Source: Pyrrhoderma lamaoense (taxonomy: Eukaryota > Basidiomycota > Agaricomycetes > Hymenochaetales > Hymenochaetaceae). Taken from it: a stretch of 64,000 bases of DNA. Positions 21,741 through 33,544 of this stretch are shown here, in pieces. The notes under the pieces were generated by a model, which was not told the origin of the DNA, ran no database searches, and was given only the letters and a program-made list of their open reading frames with translations. Where the stretch lies: NCBI GenBank assembly GCA_002794735.1, contig NBAZ01000005.1:620001-684000 (forward strand), given 5' to 3'. Each line of letters opens with the position of its first letter. Positions within the stretch are counted from its first letter, which is position 1. A program made the translations under genes and the position numbers.

Positions 21741-23548
21741 CTAAAGAAACCCTCGAAGCACAAATTCCTGAACTATAAGATCTTTCTGTCTGCGTTCGAG
21801 GATTTTTCGAAGCCTGCTTTCCATATCTGCGATCGTCCCACAATCACTGATCTGTAGGTTTTTCTTCGCATGAGCAGCCAGGTTAGTCTTCAGAATCAGC
21901 GAACTTAGTCCAAAACATAAAGCTGGGTCCCGGACTAGGGGAGACTTGCATTGAGTATCATACTCCATCTCTAGGTCTGTAGGTATAATCGCCTCAGATC
22001 TGAGCCTCAGTGGACGAGATAACTTACTGTCAAGATACAGTTCACATGACGATGGAACAATAATGCTCATACGACGACCTCTTTCTTTCGTGGTGTTTGC
22101 TAATTTCCTGAGCCCTTTCATCGAGACCGAAGTTCCCTTTAGAGAAAGAAAGCTCAAAGCCGAAAAGGTGTAGAGGGTCGGAATCGAATCATCGGTAATT
22201 CGTTCGTTCCACGACAATTCGAGATGGCTCAACGAACCCTTCAGAGCAATAAGGTTCATGACACTATGTTTTGTTGAGCAGACTCTACATCATTGAGATC
22301 AGAAACCTTACCCTGCATCCCCAATTTGAGTATCATCGAGATACAGTGTTTCGAGGCATTTTATGTCACTAAGATTTACTAGATCTTCATCAGAAAGTTG
22401 GACGTTGGAAAGGACAAGTCGACGAAGGTATGGGAAACTGCTTGGAGTTTTGAAGGCTATCACTATTCTGAGTTTTGATTTACTCTACGATCGATTCTTG
22501 TGACCTGCCTTTTAGAACCTCGTTTCTTGACAAGTTAAGACCACCCGCTTCTGTCATAGTCTCACTCAGATTCACATGTTGAATGTCTGTATCACTAAAA
22601 AGGGTTAAAACTTGGGGGATGAGAAGTCCTATTGTAACATGTTTTCATATTTTCCTTAGCACGCAAGCCCGGCGACTACACTACCTTTGATCCCTAAATT
22701 ATTGATGAGATCCTGATATGTTACCGTTGCTAAGTCAAGTTGCTTTTCTAGTCTCAAGGAAGGCAGTATCTTTTCGATCTTTTTAACAATGACAAGCACT
22801 GTATGAGGGGGCTCGTATCCATTCACGGAATTTTCCGAGATATCTCTGAAATCAGTTTCTGGCCAGAAAACAAGTCCACTGTGTTTGTTTGCAGTCACCG
22901 TTATAGGTTGGAGAGGTATACCGGATTCAGAGCTTTGAATTTGTTCACCAGAAAAACGTAATTGATCGACTTTGGAGGAGAGAACAAAAGAAGACTCTAT
23001 TTGACTCGAAGAACGTTTTACTCTTTTCGAAGGCTGGTTAAAGAAGTCACTAGAAAGATTAGACGATGGATCCGAGTGTCGTTTCCGTAGACGACAGTGT
23101 AAAGAAGTTGATTTTGGTGAGATACTCCCAGGATAAGCCGTAACGTCCATACCGGTATCTGCAGGAGGCTCATCATTCTTGATATCAAGTTGGTCATTTG
23201 AGACGGTTAACGGATCAGATAGTGAGAAACTATTGGTAGGAGAAGCACATCTAGATTGGCAGGTAGGCTTGATTTGAAGAGCAAGTGACTCAGGGGAATC
23301 GCGAAGATCGTTATTATCGAAAGCATTACATAGCTTGTGGATGTAAGGAAAACGAGAGATATCTTCTACAGAGGCTTGAAAAATTCTGATACTAGACATG
23401 TACTGAGTATGCATTCAGTATGACTTGTTTTCTGAACGCTGAATATTCCGAAGCCACATTGATGGAGACACACCTGATAAGCTGTTATTTCGGGACAATA
23501 GAACGGATTTTCATTATCAACGAGAGGTTCATTAGTATGTGGCGGCAT
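21741..23548 (-). CDS. Leucine-rich repeat protein
   Basis: Five exons (23548-23474, 23402-22685, 22628-22505, 22467-22312, 22263-21741) sum to 1596 nt, giving 531 aa. The N-terminal half is polar and Ser-rich with a basic patch (QPSKRVKRSSS). The C-terminal half contains LRR-like units of the RNI/AMN1 style: IQHVNLSETMTEAGGLNLS, YLRRLVLSNVQLSDEDLVNLS, LETLYLDDTQIGDAG, LSHLELSWNERITDDSIPTL, LSFLSLKGTSVSMKGL. No F-box is evident at the N-terminus. The third intron can be read as GT-AG (37 nt, 22468-22504, used here) or as GC-AG with a 46-51 nt intron. Both keep the frame. LRRs of this type usually bind protein partners, and the role here is unknown. Confidence 0.7.
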
Positions 23549-24100
23549 AACGAAGAAAGGGCACCCAGAGCACCCAAGAAAATTAAAACCAGCTCCCTTT
23601 ATGTTTGAAAGTACCGTTCAATGTATGAACTGTGCATATAAGTGTAACTGCTATGTGTAAGTAGCTTGAGCTGGAAACAAGCGCCAGCAAGTATCAGTGC
23701 CAGTGGCTCTAATGTGGGTCAAAGTCTAAGGATGTTGAGCCCATTCGGGTAACTCAGTTATTAAGCGCTCGTTAGACTCAGTCTTGAGACTCTTTTATAC
23801 TGCTTTTGTTCTTATTACGCATGAACCTCCTTTGGCAACTTGGACCTGAGAAATACAACTATCTCCAAGGATTATAAAGCAACACAAAGCTTCTTAACCA
23901 ATAGTAAACATTGATATCGTGGTGATAAATCCAACTTTGTATTCCAGGATCCGAAAGTGGCACCCGCACCCAGATCGACATATCCACAGCTTCCGACAAA
24001 CATCGCGTTGGTAGTATAAAGTGTGAGCTATTTGATTGCCTGTATGGACCTTTCACAAGTCATAATTTGAGCTGAAAGGTTTCTTGACTCAAGCACAACA
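23549..24100. promoter_or_regulatory. Divergent promoter region (LRR gene / TPR gene)
   Basis: About 550 bp between two divergent starts. No ORF with protein-like content, tRNA or clear conserved element was recognised. Confidence 0.5.
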
Positions 24101-26240
24101 ATGCCGACAAAGTACTCGCATGTGCAGAAACGGATCAAAACAAAAAACGTTTCGGGTTCGCTTAATGACAGAAAAGGCCATGCTCACCGACACTCAAATA
24201 TGCATATTGACAGGACATTCACGCAAGCAATAAATGATGTGAGTGACCAATCAAATCTAAAACTGTGTTTAAGCAACTAAAATGCAATTTAATACTCCTG
24301 GTGGTATATACAACCATGCAAATTCATATACTGCGCTCCGATATAGACAATGACTGCAATTTCTGATTTGGAACGAGCCATATCGTCGATTCTACTTCTG
24401 CGCTATGAGCAAGACATTAGTCGCCTGTATTCAGCGCGTCTCCAGAACATCGCACTTACTCACCTACCACACTTTATAATGAAATGTATCAAACTCACAT
24501 CACCGGGATGGGTCGCTGTTAACGCGAGTTCCGAAGAAGTCAAGGACCTTTTCCGAGGGGCTATCGCAATGGACTTACGTCAAGCGGGAGAGCGTGTTGC
24601 GACTAAAAGCGTGCTGTGGTCTTATACAGCTTTACGGCATTTCGTATGTCCAAAATACTATGATTATAAAATTTTGACAGCCGTGAACTAACTGACAATA
24701 TAACTAGGCCTTATCCAATAACGTCCATATATGCCAGAAACGGGGTCTAAAATCCTTTGATCTACTTCCACACTTTCAATCCTTGTCGTCTCATCTAGAT
24801 ATGTTGAAAGCAATGCCTAAATCAGCTTTCTCGAAACCCACACATCTTCCTCCTCTCGAATATAGTATCCAACTACTTGAAGATGATCTTGCTAAGGAAA
24901 ATCATGTTGGCTCTGCTTGGGCAGATTGGCGAAGAAAAGTACAAATAGGATATAAACGGCTTGCTGATACACTCTGGCAAGTTGCACGAGAATTTGATGT
25001 GAGGGGTTATGGAATTGTACTGAGAGAAAAGCTTACGACAAAATGGTGTCATTGTGGTTGCTCGACTGACCATCTTGGAGAGGTTTGTGAAAAATCGGTT
25101 CGGGAAGAAGAGGAAGAGTCTGGAATACGTTCCGGGAAAGAGAAGGAATGGGACGGAAGAGGTATGGTTATAGTATTCGTTACATTCGTTATAATGTAAG
25201 TTTGTTCATATAATGACATAATCTTAGGAAGCGGGGTTTTTGGTTGGGAAACCTATGAAGAGGAGGATATTTGGGAAGTAGATCCAGGTTATGGGAGTCT
25301 CCGATCCGATGAATGTGATAGTGGGACTGATATGACAGTCGAGGAGCTGATGACTTGGAGATATATCAGGGCAGAAAAAGCTAAAGAGAAGGTTGGCATC
25401 ATATATTTTGGGATTATTTTGATTTTATTCCAACATTTTGTTATCACACTGAAAAATTAGGGAAATAAATCATTTCGAGAGGATGACTACAAGGCAGCTA
25501 TCAAACAGTATACCACTGCCTATGAAATAGAACCAGAACTTCCTTATTACCAATTGAATATTGCTGCAGCTTATCTGAAGTTATCAAAGTTCGTCTTTAT
25601 GTCTACTTTCTTACCCTCCACTTCTCATGGTAAATTCTATAGTTGGATTGAAGCGGAGAAAGCATGTAGTATTGCCCTCTCTCAACACAGAAGCTGTAAA
25701 GGCTACTGGAGAAGAGCTAGGGCGCGCCGTATGCAGGGTAGAATTGTTGACGCGGTGAAAGGTATCTATCATTTTATTACTACGTATATATCCCGTTACT
25801 CACGGTAGAAATTAGATTTGAGAATGGTACTCAAGATACAACCGAACAATGTGGAGGCTTTGACCATGCTAACATCGTTATTGCCTACTGCTACAGCAGA
25901 CTTGTCTCCGCAATCAGGATCCCTAGATGAAATCATCTCGGGACAAGATGATCCACAAGATACTTATTCACCGGACCATTCTTCTAGCTCTTCTAGCCAA
26001 AATGATGCGCATATACCTTCTGGTTCAGCTTCAGCTTCATCTAAACATGAATCAGCAGAGACATTGCCTTGGATACCCTCTAATGCCGATAAACGAAAAC
26101 TAAAATTTTTGCCATTGGCAGTACAATATGAAGCTGGCAAACTGAAGACAGAAACTATCTACAAAGGTCGGTCTGATGCACAACCGGATTCATGCGTATA
26201 CCCGAGTTGGAGACAGTTTAAGATCCAGTATTACAAGTGA
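24101..26240 (+). CDS. TPR-repeat protein with a short Cys cluster
   Basis: Seven exons (24101-24238, 24347-24643, 24708-25161, 25228-25391, 25461-25588, 25643-25761, 25816-26240) give 574 aa in a continuous frame. The first ~40 residues are basic. The next part is helical without a known motif (SDLERAISSILLLRYEQDISRL; GWVAVNASSEEVKDLFRGAI). WCHCGCSTDHLGEVC is a short Cys/His cluster that could bind a metal. Three tetratricopeptide units follow (GNKSFREDDYKAAIKQYTTAYEIEP; YYQLNIAAAYLKLSNWIEAEKACSIAL; CKGYWRRARARRMQGRIVDAVKDLRMVLKIQP), resembling Hsp70/Hsp90-binding cochaperone TPRs but not assignable to one. The tail is Ser-rich. Function is unknown, and the protein is probably a scaffold or cochaperone. 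Confidence 0.72.
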
Positions 26241-26796
26241 AGTGAAGAATCTAGCGCAAGGCTGTTTGGGAAATCTTTATCTTTGATATTCCCTTCTATC
26301 ACTTCTACATTGTAATGAGTGCTCTGCGACCTCTATTTTGCATCCTTTGTCGATCGCCATGAAAGATGCATCAAATTTGTTTCAGCACTCCAAGCTTCTT
26401 CATTACCTTTATTATTATTAACTCCCTTTATTCTAATTGCATATATGATTTGCCTGTTTACTCATTTATACCGCTTTATACTTATTCATACTTGTTCTGA
26501 ACTTGTCTCTGCCCCTACATGCGAATACGGTAGTTATATGGGCCCCGCGCATATCTTCATTATACTTCTCTTTAAAAGATGATACGACAACTTCATAGGC
26601 CCAAATATCTCTGACTCTTGCCCCTGGTACTGAAAATCAAGACCTACGTTTGATATACAAACCTTTAATGAGAGGATTCATAAAACCAGGTAGAAAAAGA
26701 CGGTTCACAGCAGAGAGGTTATGGCATCACCCTACAGTGTCGCTATCAAATCGCGAAGGAATATATAGTGTGAATCCGGCATTTCTGATCTCAAAC
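26241..26796. other. Intergenic stretch, no gene seen
   Basis: 3' flank of the TPR gene. The final exon expected for the decayed DUF3421 copy (an NIPFGGEE-like segment) is not visible here. Confidence 0.4.
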
Positions 26797-27560
26797 CCAA
26801 GTGTTCCCCACATTTACCAGGAAGACGATAATTGACAATTCTCCCAAGAGCATGACAAAGCTTCTGTCCGCTCTCGTACCGTCCTTCTACTGGCAGTCTT
26901 TCGGGAGGTATCGTGTCTAGTGAAACAGGGCTAAGCTGTAACAGCAGTGAAAGTTTGTCAGAGAATGTACATTTACCCATATTACACGTATATAGTTTCG
27001 GCATTGAGCAAAATGAGAGCGTCGCTCTGGTAGAAAATTACAAGATCAAGTACTACATTCACACATAATTTCCAACTCTCTCTCTCTCTCTCTCTCTCTC
27101 TTCCAACTCTTAAGAAGCAAAACATAATTTCCACTAATCCTAATTAGTAACGTAGAAGTAGATTACTTGTTTTTTGCCTTATGAATACATACAAATAGTA
27201 AAGTACCAAAATAATAGTATACCTATCATACTTCCCCCTCATTTTTCTACCCGATATCATATAACACCATTGATAAAAGCTTAGCTCAGTGTGTATCATT
27301 CTACTATCCAAATGTTTTTATAAGTAAGAAAAACAAACTCAATAGTAAATAGCTTACACAGAAGGTGTTTCCCAGCCTTTTGTGAAGGTAAGGGAGGCAA
27401 CTCAGCAGTTAGAGCGATACGGTATATTACTAGAATACTGGATAATAGACACATTTTATCAGGATTTGCTATGTCTGTTGTCGGGCGGCAGCTTCCTCAA
27501 ATCGGTTTTGTCAATGGACATAGGCAATTGTTCAACTTCGATGGCAAGACCATTTTTCGT
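26797..27560 (-). pseudogene. Decayed tandem copy of the DUF3421 gene
   Basis: The minus strand at about 26955-26797 encodes LSPVSLDTIPPERLPVEG, YESGQKLCHALGRI and LPGKCGEHL, parallel to exon 5 of the intact gene (IPASLGTIPTGRRPVEG, YENGMKLYHAVGKI, VPGKCGEHL). At about 27362-27560 the sequence parallels exon 2 (PSQKAGKHLL vs PSQQAGEPPC). The exons between them (VHPCKVCPHL...GKEYEHQGRYDLL) and the last exon are not detectable, and the exon-2-like part contains stops. I read it as a dead duplicate. Confidence 0.6.
27076..27101. repeat. (CT)n microsatellite
   Basis: About 13 uninterrupted CT units, with TCCAACTCT-like words on either side, inside the decayed DUF3421 copy. Confidence 0.9.
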
Positions 27561-28261
27561 CATACATCACAAACTATGACTGTAGTTGTCGAGGCGAGCT
27601 ACGGAGCAGGTTACTAGCTTCTGTTGTACTTACTATCGGGGAGAAGTAGTTGAGATAGGCAGGGATCATCGTTAACGGATCATATGTTATTTGATGCCGG
27701 AAATCTCTGTAGATAGACACTTACATATTGAGCAGCATATTCTCTAGCATAGACAATACGTGCAGGTATCATGATAGGTTTTACCGATATTATTCACACT
27801 CAGTAACAAACATATTATGTACGCATACATACGGGTGTATAAGATACTTTGAAATAATAATAAATGTGATAGTGATACTTACAATTACCCACCCTCCTTT
27901 CTTAAATAAAATATCGAGAAACAGTTATATGGTGTAACTAAGTTTCTAAACACATCCGTTCTGTGATGTACATGTACGTATCTTAGAAGATCTCTAGAAC
28001 TTGACGTTACCACGATCTTTGAGTTATTTACATGGGTATTACGCATTGGATATATGCGTGTTTGTCAAGAGCTGGCTAAGAACAATGTTGCTACAAACGG
28101 AATTTCTTACAGGGATCGTACATGTACATGTACAAACGATTATCGATTGATTCATACACACGAAAGTACATCATAGGTCTTCTACCGGTTCTCAGTTCCT
28201 CCAGACCCTAAGACGGCTGCGTAAACAGATCATTATCGGAAAAAGTGGAAAAAAACAAAAC
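27561..28261. other. Intergenic stretch, no gene seen
   Basis: AT-rich spacer between the decayed copy and the intact DUF3421 gene. It contains GTACATGTACATGTAC-like alternating words near 28118 but no coding frame of interest. Confidence 0.4.
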
Positions 28262-29495
28262 TCACAAGAGCATGTAATCCCTTAGATACCGTTCCTCCCC
28301 ACCAAACGGTATATTCGCGCCACTCTATGCGTTCACATTAAAGATGAGAAACATACTAGGATAAATAACCGAGATGATTTAATCACACGCACCAAGTGCT
28401 CCCCGCATTTGCCAGGAACGGAGACGTCATCTATCTTCCCAACGGCGTGATACAATTTCATGCCATTTTCGTAGCCTCCTTCTACCGGACGTCTTCCGGT
28501 AGGTATCGTGCCTAGTGATGCAGGGATCAACTCCATATCATTAGTGAAGGCTGAGATATGCAATGAAAAGAAAGGAGTATATGTATTAGTTGTACGCTCA
28601 ACTTTCAGTCTGTGGATGGCCACTTACGGAGAAGGTCGTAACGTCCCTGATGTTCATATTCCTTGCCCGCATATGGAACACGAGCGGTGGGATAAAGGTG
28701 TGGACACACCTTACACGGGTGTACAGAGTTTTCGAATATTGCCGACCTATAGAGAACCAAAGGGTTATGCATGTTGGTGAGAGCCGTTAATGGTGTTAGT
28801 CAAGTATTACAAGATACGAACCCAAAATAAACAGGAGATCCATTCAAATCATACTAACGTTTAGGTTAGATATAGCGCTTTCAATAATATGCTACAAACG
28901 CAACCATTAAGTGTAGCAAGAAGAGATCGACTCACACATGGTGGTTCACCAGCTTGTTGTGAAGGAGGGAATGGTTTCTCAGTTGTCAGAGGGATTCGAT
29001 ATCCCGAAGGCGGAGCACGAGGAGGCTGGAATGGTTGAGGTTGGGGGTGAGCTGATGTTCCTCCTAACCTGGGCATGGGCATGGGCATCTGCCCAGCATT
29101 ATCGATGTGATCATGGCTAAACATAGCTGTTGTCGCGGCGACTTGTGGCATAGGAAAAAACGCTGTGCCGGACTGCTTCATTTTCAGCAGCCGTTAAATA
29201 TCAGTGACGTTGTTTGAAGTTGGTATCGATATAATAGTATAAGCGAACAAAGGACTTAGACTAATATCTTTGGTAGACACAGATATAAAGGAGAGGGAGG
29301 TCAAAGGAATATCTGTAAACATACATGTACGTGCTCGGCGCTGCCATGTGAGTGATGGTCTTGATTGTGACGCTCTTTCTTGCTGGCACTATGATTCTTG
29401 GATTTGTGCTTGTTTTTCTCCGAGCCACTGGACGAAGATGAGCTCGATGAGCTCGATGATCTAGAGCTTGAAGAACGTCTGCTTCTGTGACCCAT
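28262..29495 (-). CDS. DUF3421-domain protein
   Basis: Six exons (29495-29331, 29175-28936, 28853-28822, 28746-28628, 28550-28393, 28324-28262) sum to 777 nt, giving 258 aa. The first exon encodes a Ser-rich/His-rich low-complexity head (MGHRSRRSSSS..., then KKERHNQDHHSHGS). Exon 2 is Pro/Met-rich. The C-terminal ~120 residues form two DUF3421-type units: NGSPVYFGSAIFENSVHPCK ... VPYAGKEYEHQGRYDLLP and IPTGRRPVEGGYENGMKLYH ... VPGKCGEHLSGANIPFGGEE. The repeating theme is PGK/PCK followed by the P(F/Y)GG or AGKE motif. The family is widespread in Agaricomycetes and its biochemical role is not settled. The exon 2 acceptor (AATGAAG at 29176) is the least certain join. A decayed copy lies just downstream. 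Confidence 0.75.
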
Positions 29496-29803
29496 TATGA
29501 TGTAAGGTGGCGAGTTGAAAGGATAAAAAGGACAGAAAGGACGATAACAAACGGCTAATTGGGAATGCTATGCAAATCTGGTATATATAGACTAATACTG
29601 CATGGAGAATATGTAGTGCTAGGAACTAATTGATATATTATGATAAGATGCTTGCATGTGCTAGCCTACAATGGCGTGAGGTAAGTATAATCACAGGTAA
29701 TTGTACATTTACACCGGCAAATACAAATGTAATTACTACTTCGCAACTAAGATACAGAGCTGTATATGAGTACATGAGAACATTATGCAAACCACTATCA
29801 CTG

Positions 29804-32800
29804 CTATCTCTTCTTTCGAGGAGAAGGGAGGGCAACCTCCCATTCGTCGGAGTCTGGTGGAGGCAATTCAATAGCAACACCAAGCGCTTTCCTTGATTCT
29901 GGTTTTGTGGTATCGGACTTATCAGGACTCAGGGGCCGTAGAGGACCATTAGAGACCTTTGGAGTTGGTAGGTCGTCCTCGTCAATATGAAGGGCATCAA
30001 GACTCTGAGACAACCAGCTGTGGGAATAAGGGTAAGAGAACAGATCAGGGTTAAGGTAGTAGTCCACATACCGCATTTCGTCTCGGCGTGATCTCACCCA
30101 GTCCTTACACACATCTCTGAATTGAACAAGAATATTTGAAAGACCATTATAGAACTTAGGTTTTTTCATGTGTTTTAGTGTATCAATATAAAAAAGAATT
30201 TGCGAATTGAACTTACTTCAATTCCTTCATCTAGATTACGTATAATCTCCCGATATTTATGGTATGCAAGGTCAAGAGACTGTAGTGCACGTTCCCTGTC
30301 CTGTATAGATGGATCCTGCCGTCTGGACTCGATGAATTTCCCGTGACAGTTCTTTTGAAGCAATCATCAAAAAAATCAAAGTATACCATTATCCTCATAT
30401 TTACTCACCCTGATCAAGTCCAGCAGATCCACTTGCTTATCTGCCCCAACTTCAACACCATCCTTAAACTTTTCATACTTTTGCATCTCGGCGTCAAGGG
30501 TATCTTCAAACATCGCTGGTTCTACTTTTGTCCATAGCTCGAAGGCTGCTGCTTCATTCATTATTCGAGGAGTGATGTCATCGACATCAACAAGCCGTTT
30601 AGCTCGCAAGGCTAACTCAGCTCGTGCCGAGCGTAAATCAGCGAGCGCCTCGAGATGCAAGCGCAACGCACGAGCATGTGCCTGAGTCTGTGCCTGGGAT
30701 GGATCTTTACGATTTGGGGGCTTGGCCGTAGATGAAGGTACCCATTTCTGAAGTTCTTTCTAATGACACCTTTCAATGACCTGAGGGATTCTACTTTAAG
30801 AAGAAAAACATACATCATCCCAAGTGAGTCGAATGATTGGTTCCTCCCATTGTTCCCATTTAGACCGAACTGTTTCATTAGCATTGGATGCATCAGTTAG
30901 CATCTTTCGGTATCGCTTCTCTTTATTTGTAAGATCAACATTAGCCTCATAAGAGGGCATTCGGTCCCAATTTTTCCCATCTTTTCTAGCATTCTTGCGT
31001 ATACCTTCGTCCTCGGAAGCTTCCTGATCTAATATATCCATTGCCTTTGTGATGCTTTTAGCTAGAAATTTGGAAAATTCCTAACTAAAGGTTTGAAATT
31101 CTGACCTGATCAAGTATTTCTCTGCACCGTTGCGACATATATTCTGCCGTTTCTAGCGTTGTATCGATGCGTATGGGACCATCATCTAATTTGATTTCTT
31201 CTGCCTTACGTAGTAAACTGGGGGGTAAGCCAACAGGCTTGTCCAACGCTTCAAGACAAGCTGGTAAATTAAGTTCCTTAAGTGTACTGGTTATCAAACG
31301 TTAGCAGTAATATTTAATTATCCAAGAAGCATGTACCTGTCCGCCAAGAAATCGAGCTCAGTCACCCGATTAATCACCTCTTCTTTTACCCAATTTCGAA
31401 CCCTATCCCGATATATTTCTGAAGAAAGAGTTGTGTTTATGCAATATTCCACGATTATATATGTGGACTTACCTATAGCAACTTTCGCACCCCACCCGAT
31501 AAGACTACCAAATATGACGCCGTCGCTACCTACAGCAGTCTTTGGGTCTTGTAAGCTCGAGGGTATTATACTTTGTACCATGGATATATCTTGAATCGCT
31601 GGTAGGGCTGATGGTGGCGGTACGTCGTGGTGATATATTAGATCATTATCCCTCTCTGCTCGAGATATATTGTTTTCCAGAGTATCCAGTAGGGACTGTG
31701 TGACCAAGGTCAATATCTTCGTTTGCTACTTTTGAGTAGAGATGGTTATCACTTACCTTTATGTCGTTCAGGACTGGTTTGGAGACAAGAGCACGACGAG
31801 CAATATCAAAACCTTTCTTTGCAAGACTTTTTGCCTCTAAAAGACGAGAAACCTCTAAACCGTATTTATTAACCTCTACATCATCCATACTCTTACGAAA
31901 CTGGGCAGCTGCTTCAAAATGAAGTTGTTTCGTGTTTATGTGAGCTATCCACTCCTATCTTGATAATTCATTTCAGACCAAAAAGGAAAAAGATGGAATT
32001 GTCTAACCGGGGGAAGTGCTTGACTCGCCGTTAATTCTTGACTGCAGTTATAAGCAAGGCGATAATATGAGGCAACCTAATTTCCTGCTTGTAATCCAAA
32101 AGAGAGACGTATATAAATAACACATCATTACCTTTGCTGATAGTTTAGCAACTAATCCATTTTTATAGTGGTCTATAACATTGTTAGTGCACATGATTAG
32201 ATCAAACAAACAGAATTGAAACTACCCTACCTATAACAGCTCTTTGCCAAGCACATTCTTGCGCTTGAGCTAACATGAGAAATTCCAAACTACGTAAAGG
32301 GGATTCTGATAGCTCTTCGATGCGGGTATTAACTTCTAAGGTTTGTGTTAATGCAGGTAAGGCCGATGCGATCAGATAGGACAATGTCCCAGCAGCATTC
32401 TATAGTTTATAACTTATGAGGGCCAATGATCATAATTTATTCTAGTAATTACCTGATAGTATGCACTCGCGCGTTTAATCCCGTCGGGATGGGTGCGATC
32501 TTCGACAAGAGCAAGCTGAGAGTAGAGAGCAGCTAAGTTAAATAGCGTAGCGGCACGTTCATATGCAAGATTACGCAAGGTCACTGGAGCGTCGGAAGGT
32601 AAGAAAGCGGAGTGGTATGATATATCTAAACCGATCTTAGTGGAAAACATGAGTATAGTAAGTTGTAAGCCTTGGGTCCAAGTTTGAAAGTACATACATC
32701 AACCGGAAGTTTCGTGAGTATGAATGTCAGCTGTACAATATACCTATTAGAGATTATAAGCGGAATTCACGAGAGAAATGGAAGCACAGACTTGATTAGA

Positions 32801-32988
32801 GCTTGGGTCCTTGAAATGTGCACTGTTTCAATATAAGCTTCATTCCTGAGTTGTTCCCAACGCTCAATATCCCATCTGAACGCTTCTGGGTGGGTATCTG
32901 GTATATTTTCACGAATATAAGACTGTAAGCTTTGATGGATAGGTATTGGCAGAGTGGGCTTCAGGGGGATAGCCAACTGGTTCGACAT
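29804..32988 (-). CDS. RIM20: Rim20/PalA pH-response protein (BRO1 domain, ALIX family)
   Basis: Cytosolic/endosomal adaptor of the ambient-pH pathway. It binds ESCRT-III (Vps32/Snf7) through its BRO1 domain and PacC/Rim101 through its V-domain, so that the transcription factor is cleaved at alkaline pH. Fifteen exons, all phase-consistent, sum to 2403 nt, giving 800 aa, the usual PalA length. The start MSNQLAIPLKPTLPIPIHQ and the BRO1 landmarks YIVQLTFILTKLPVD, YERAATLFNLAALYSQLA, NAAGTLSYLI, AQAQECAWQRAV, HINTKQLHFEAAAQFRKS and ISRAERDNDLIYHHDVP are all present. They fit PalA better than Bro1/Vps31. The V-shaped coiled domain follows (about residues 360-730). The tail is short (SDEWEVALPSPRKKR) and lacks a long Pro-rich region. 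The gene is divergent from exportin-T. Confidence 0.92.
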
Positions 32989-33544
32989 TATTCATGAAGT
33001 GACTAGACTGGGTTCAGCTAGACAGGATACAAGCGAGTTTTCCGTGCTATCCTAGTTGGTGGCAGTCAAATCAGAAAAGCGAAATCCCAGGATGTACAGC
33101 TTGTCTTAGACGCGTTGGTCAATGTACTATTAAAGATGCAAGTTTCTTGGCAGGTTTATAGAGTAAATTCTAGCACGTGCACAGAAGGGTACAAACTTTG
33201 TTCTAAAAATAATTAGAGATGCTATGAGAGCGGAACGAGAGATATGTTTAATTTATGAGACCAAGAGTGCTTGAGATAACAAAGGAGATACTAAAGAAAT
33301 ATTTTAGTGACGAGTCATGGTCATGGATTCAGGAAAAGATCATTTTAACAAAGATTGACTCGTCTTGAATTGTGTATAGGCATAGATCGTGACGCGCGCA
33401 TAAAGTCAAGGTGAACTCTGAACTACCACCACTCTTTTGAAACGCACGCGACGTGCCCTGTGCCTTGATCTCTCATTGAAATTGTGCGAGGATATATACT
33501 TGTCCTTTGAATTTTGAGGGCTTTGACGATCTACTTTTGTAAAG
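32989..33544. promoter_or_regulatory. Divergent promoter region RIM20 / exportin-T
   Basis: About 555 bp between the two starts. CTTGGC at 33146-33151 (GCCAAG on the RIM20 strand) matches the PacC/Rim101 core GCCARG, about 160 bp upstream of RIM20. A single 6-mer is weak evidence. GC-rich CACGCGACGTG-like words lie near 33446, on the exportin side. Confidence 0.4.
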
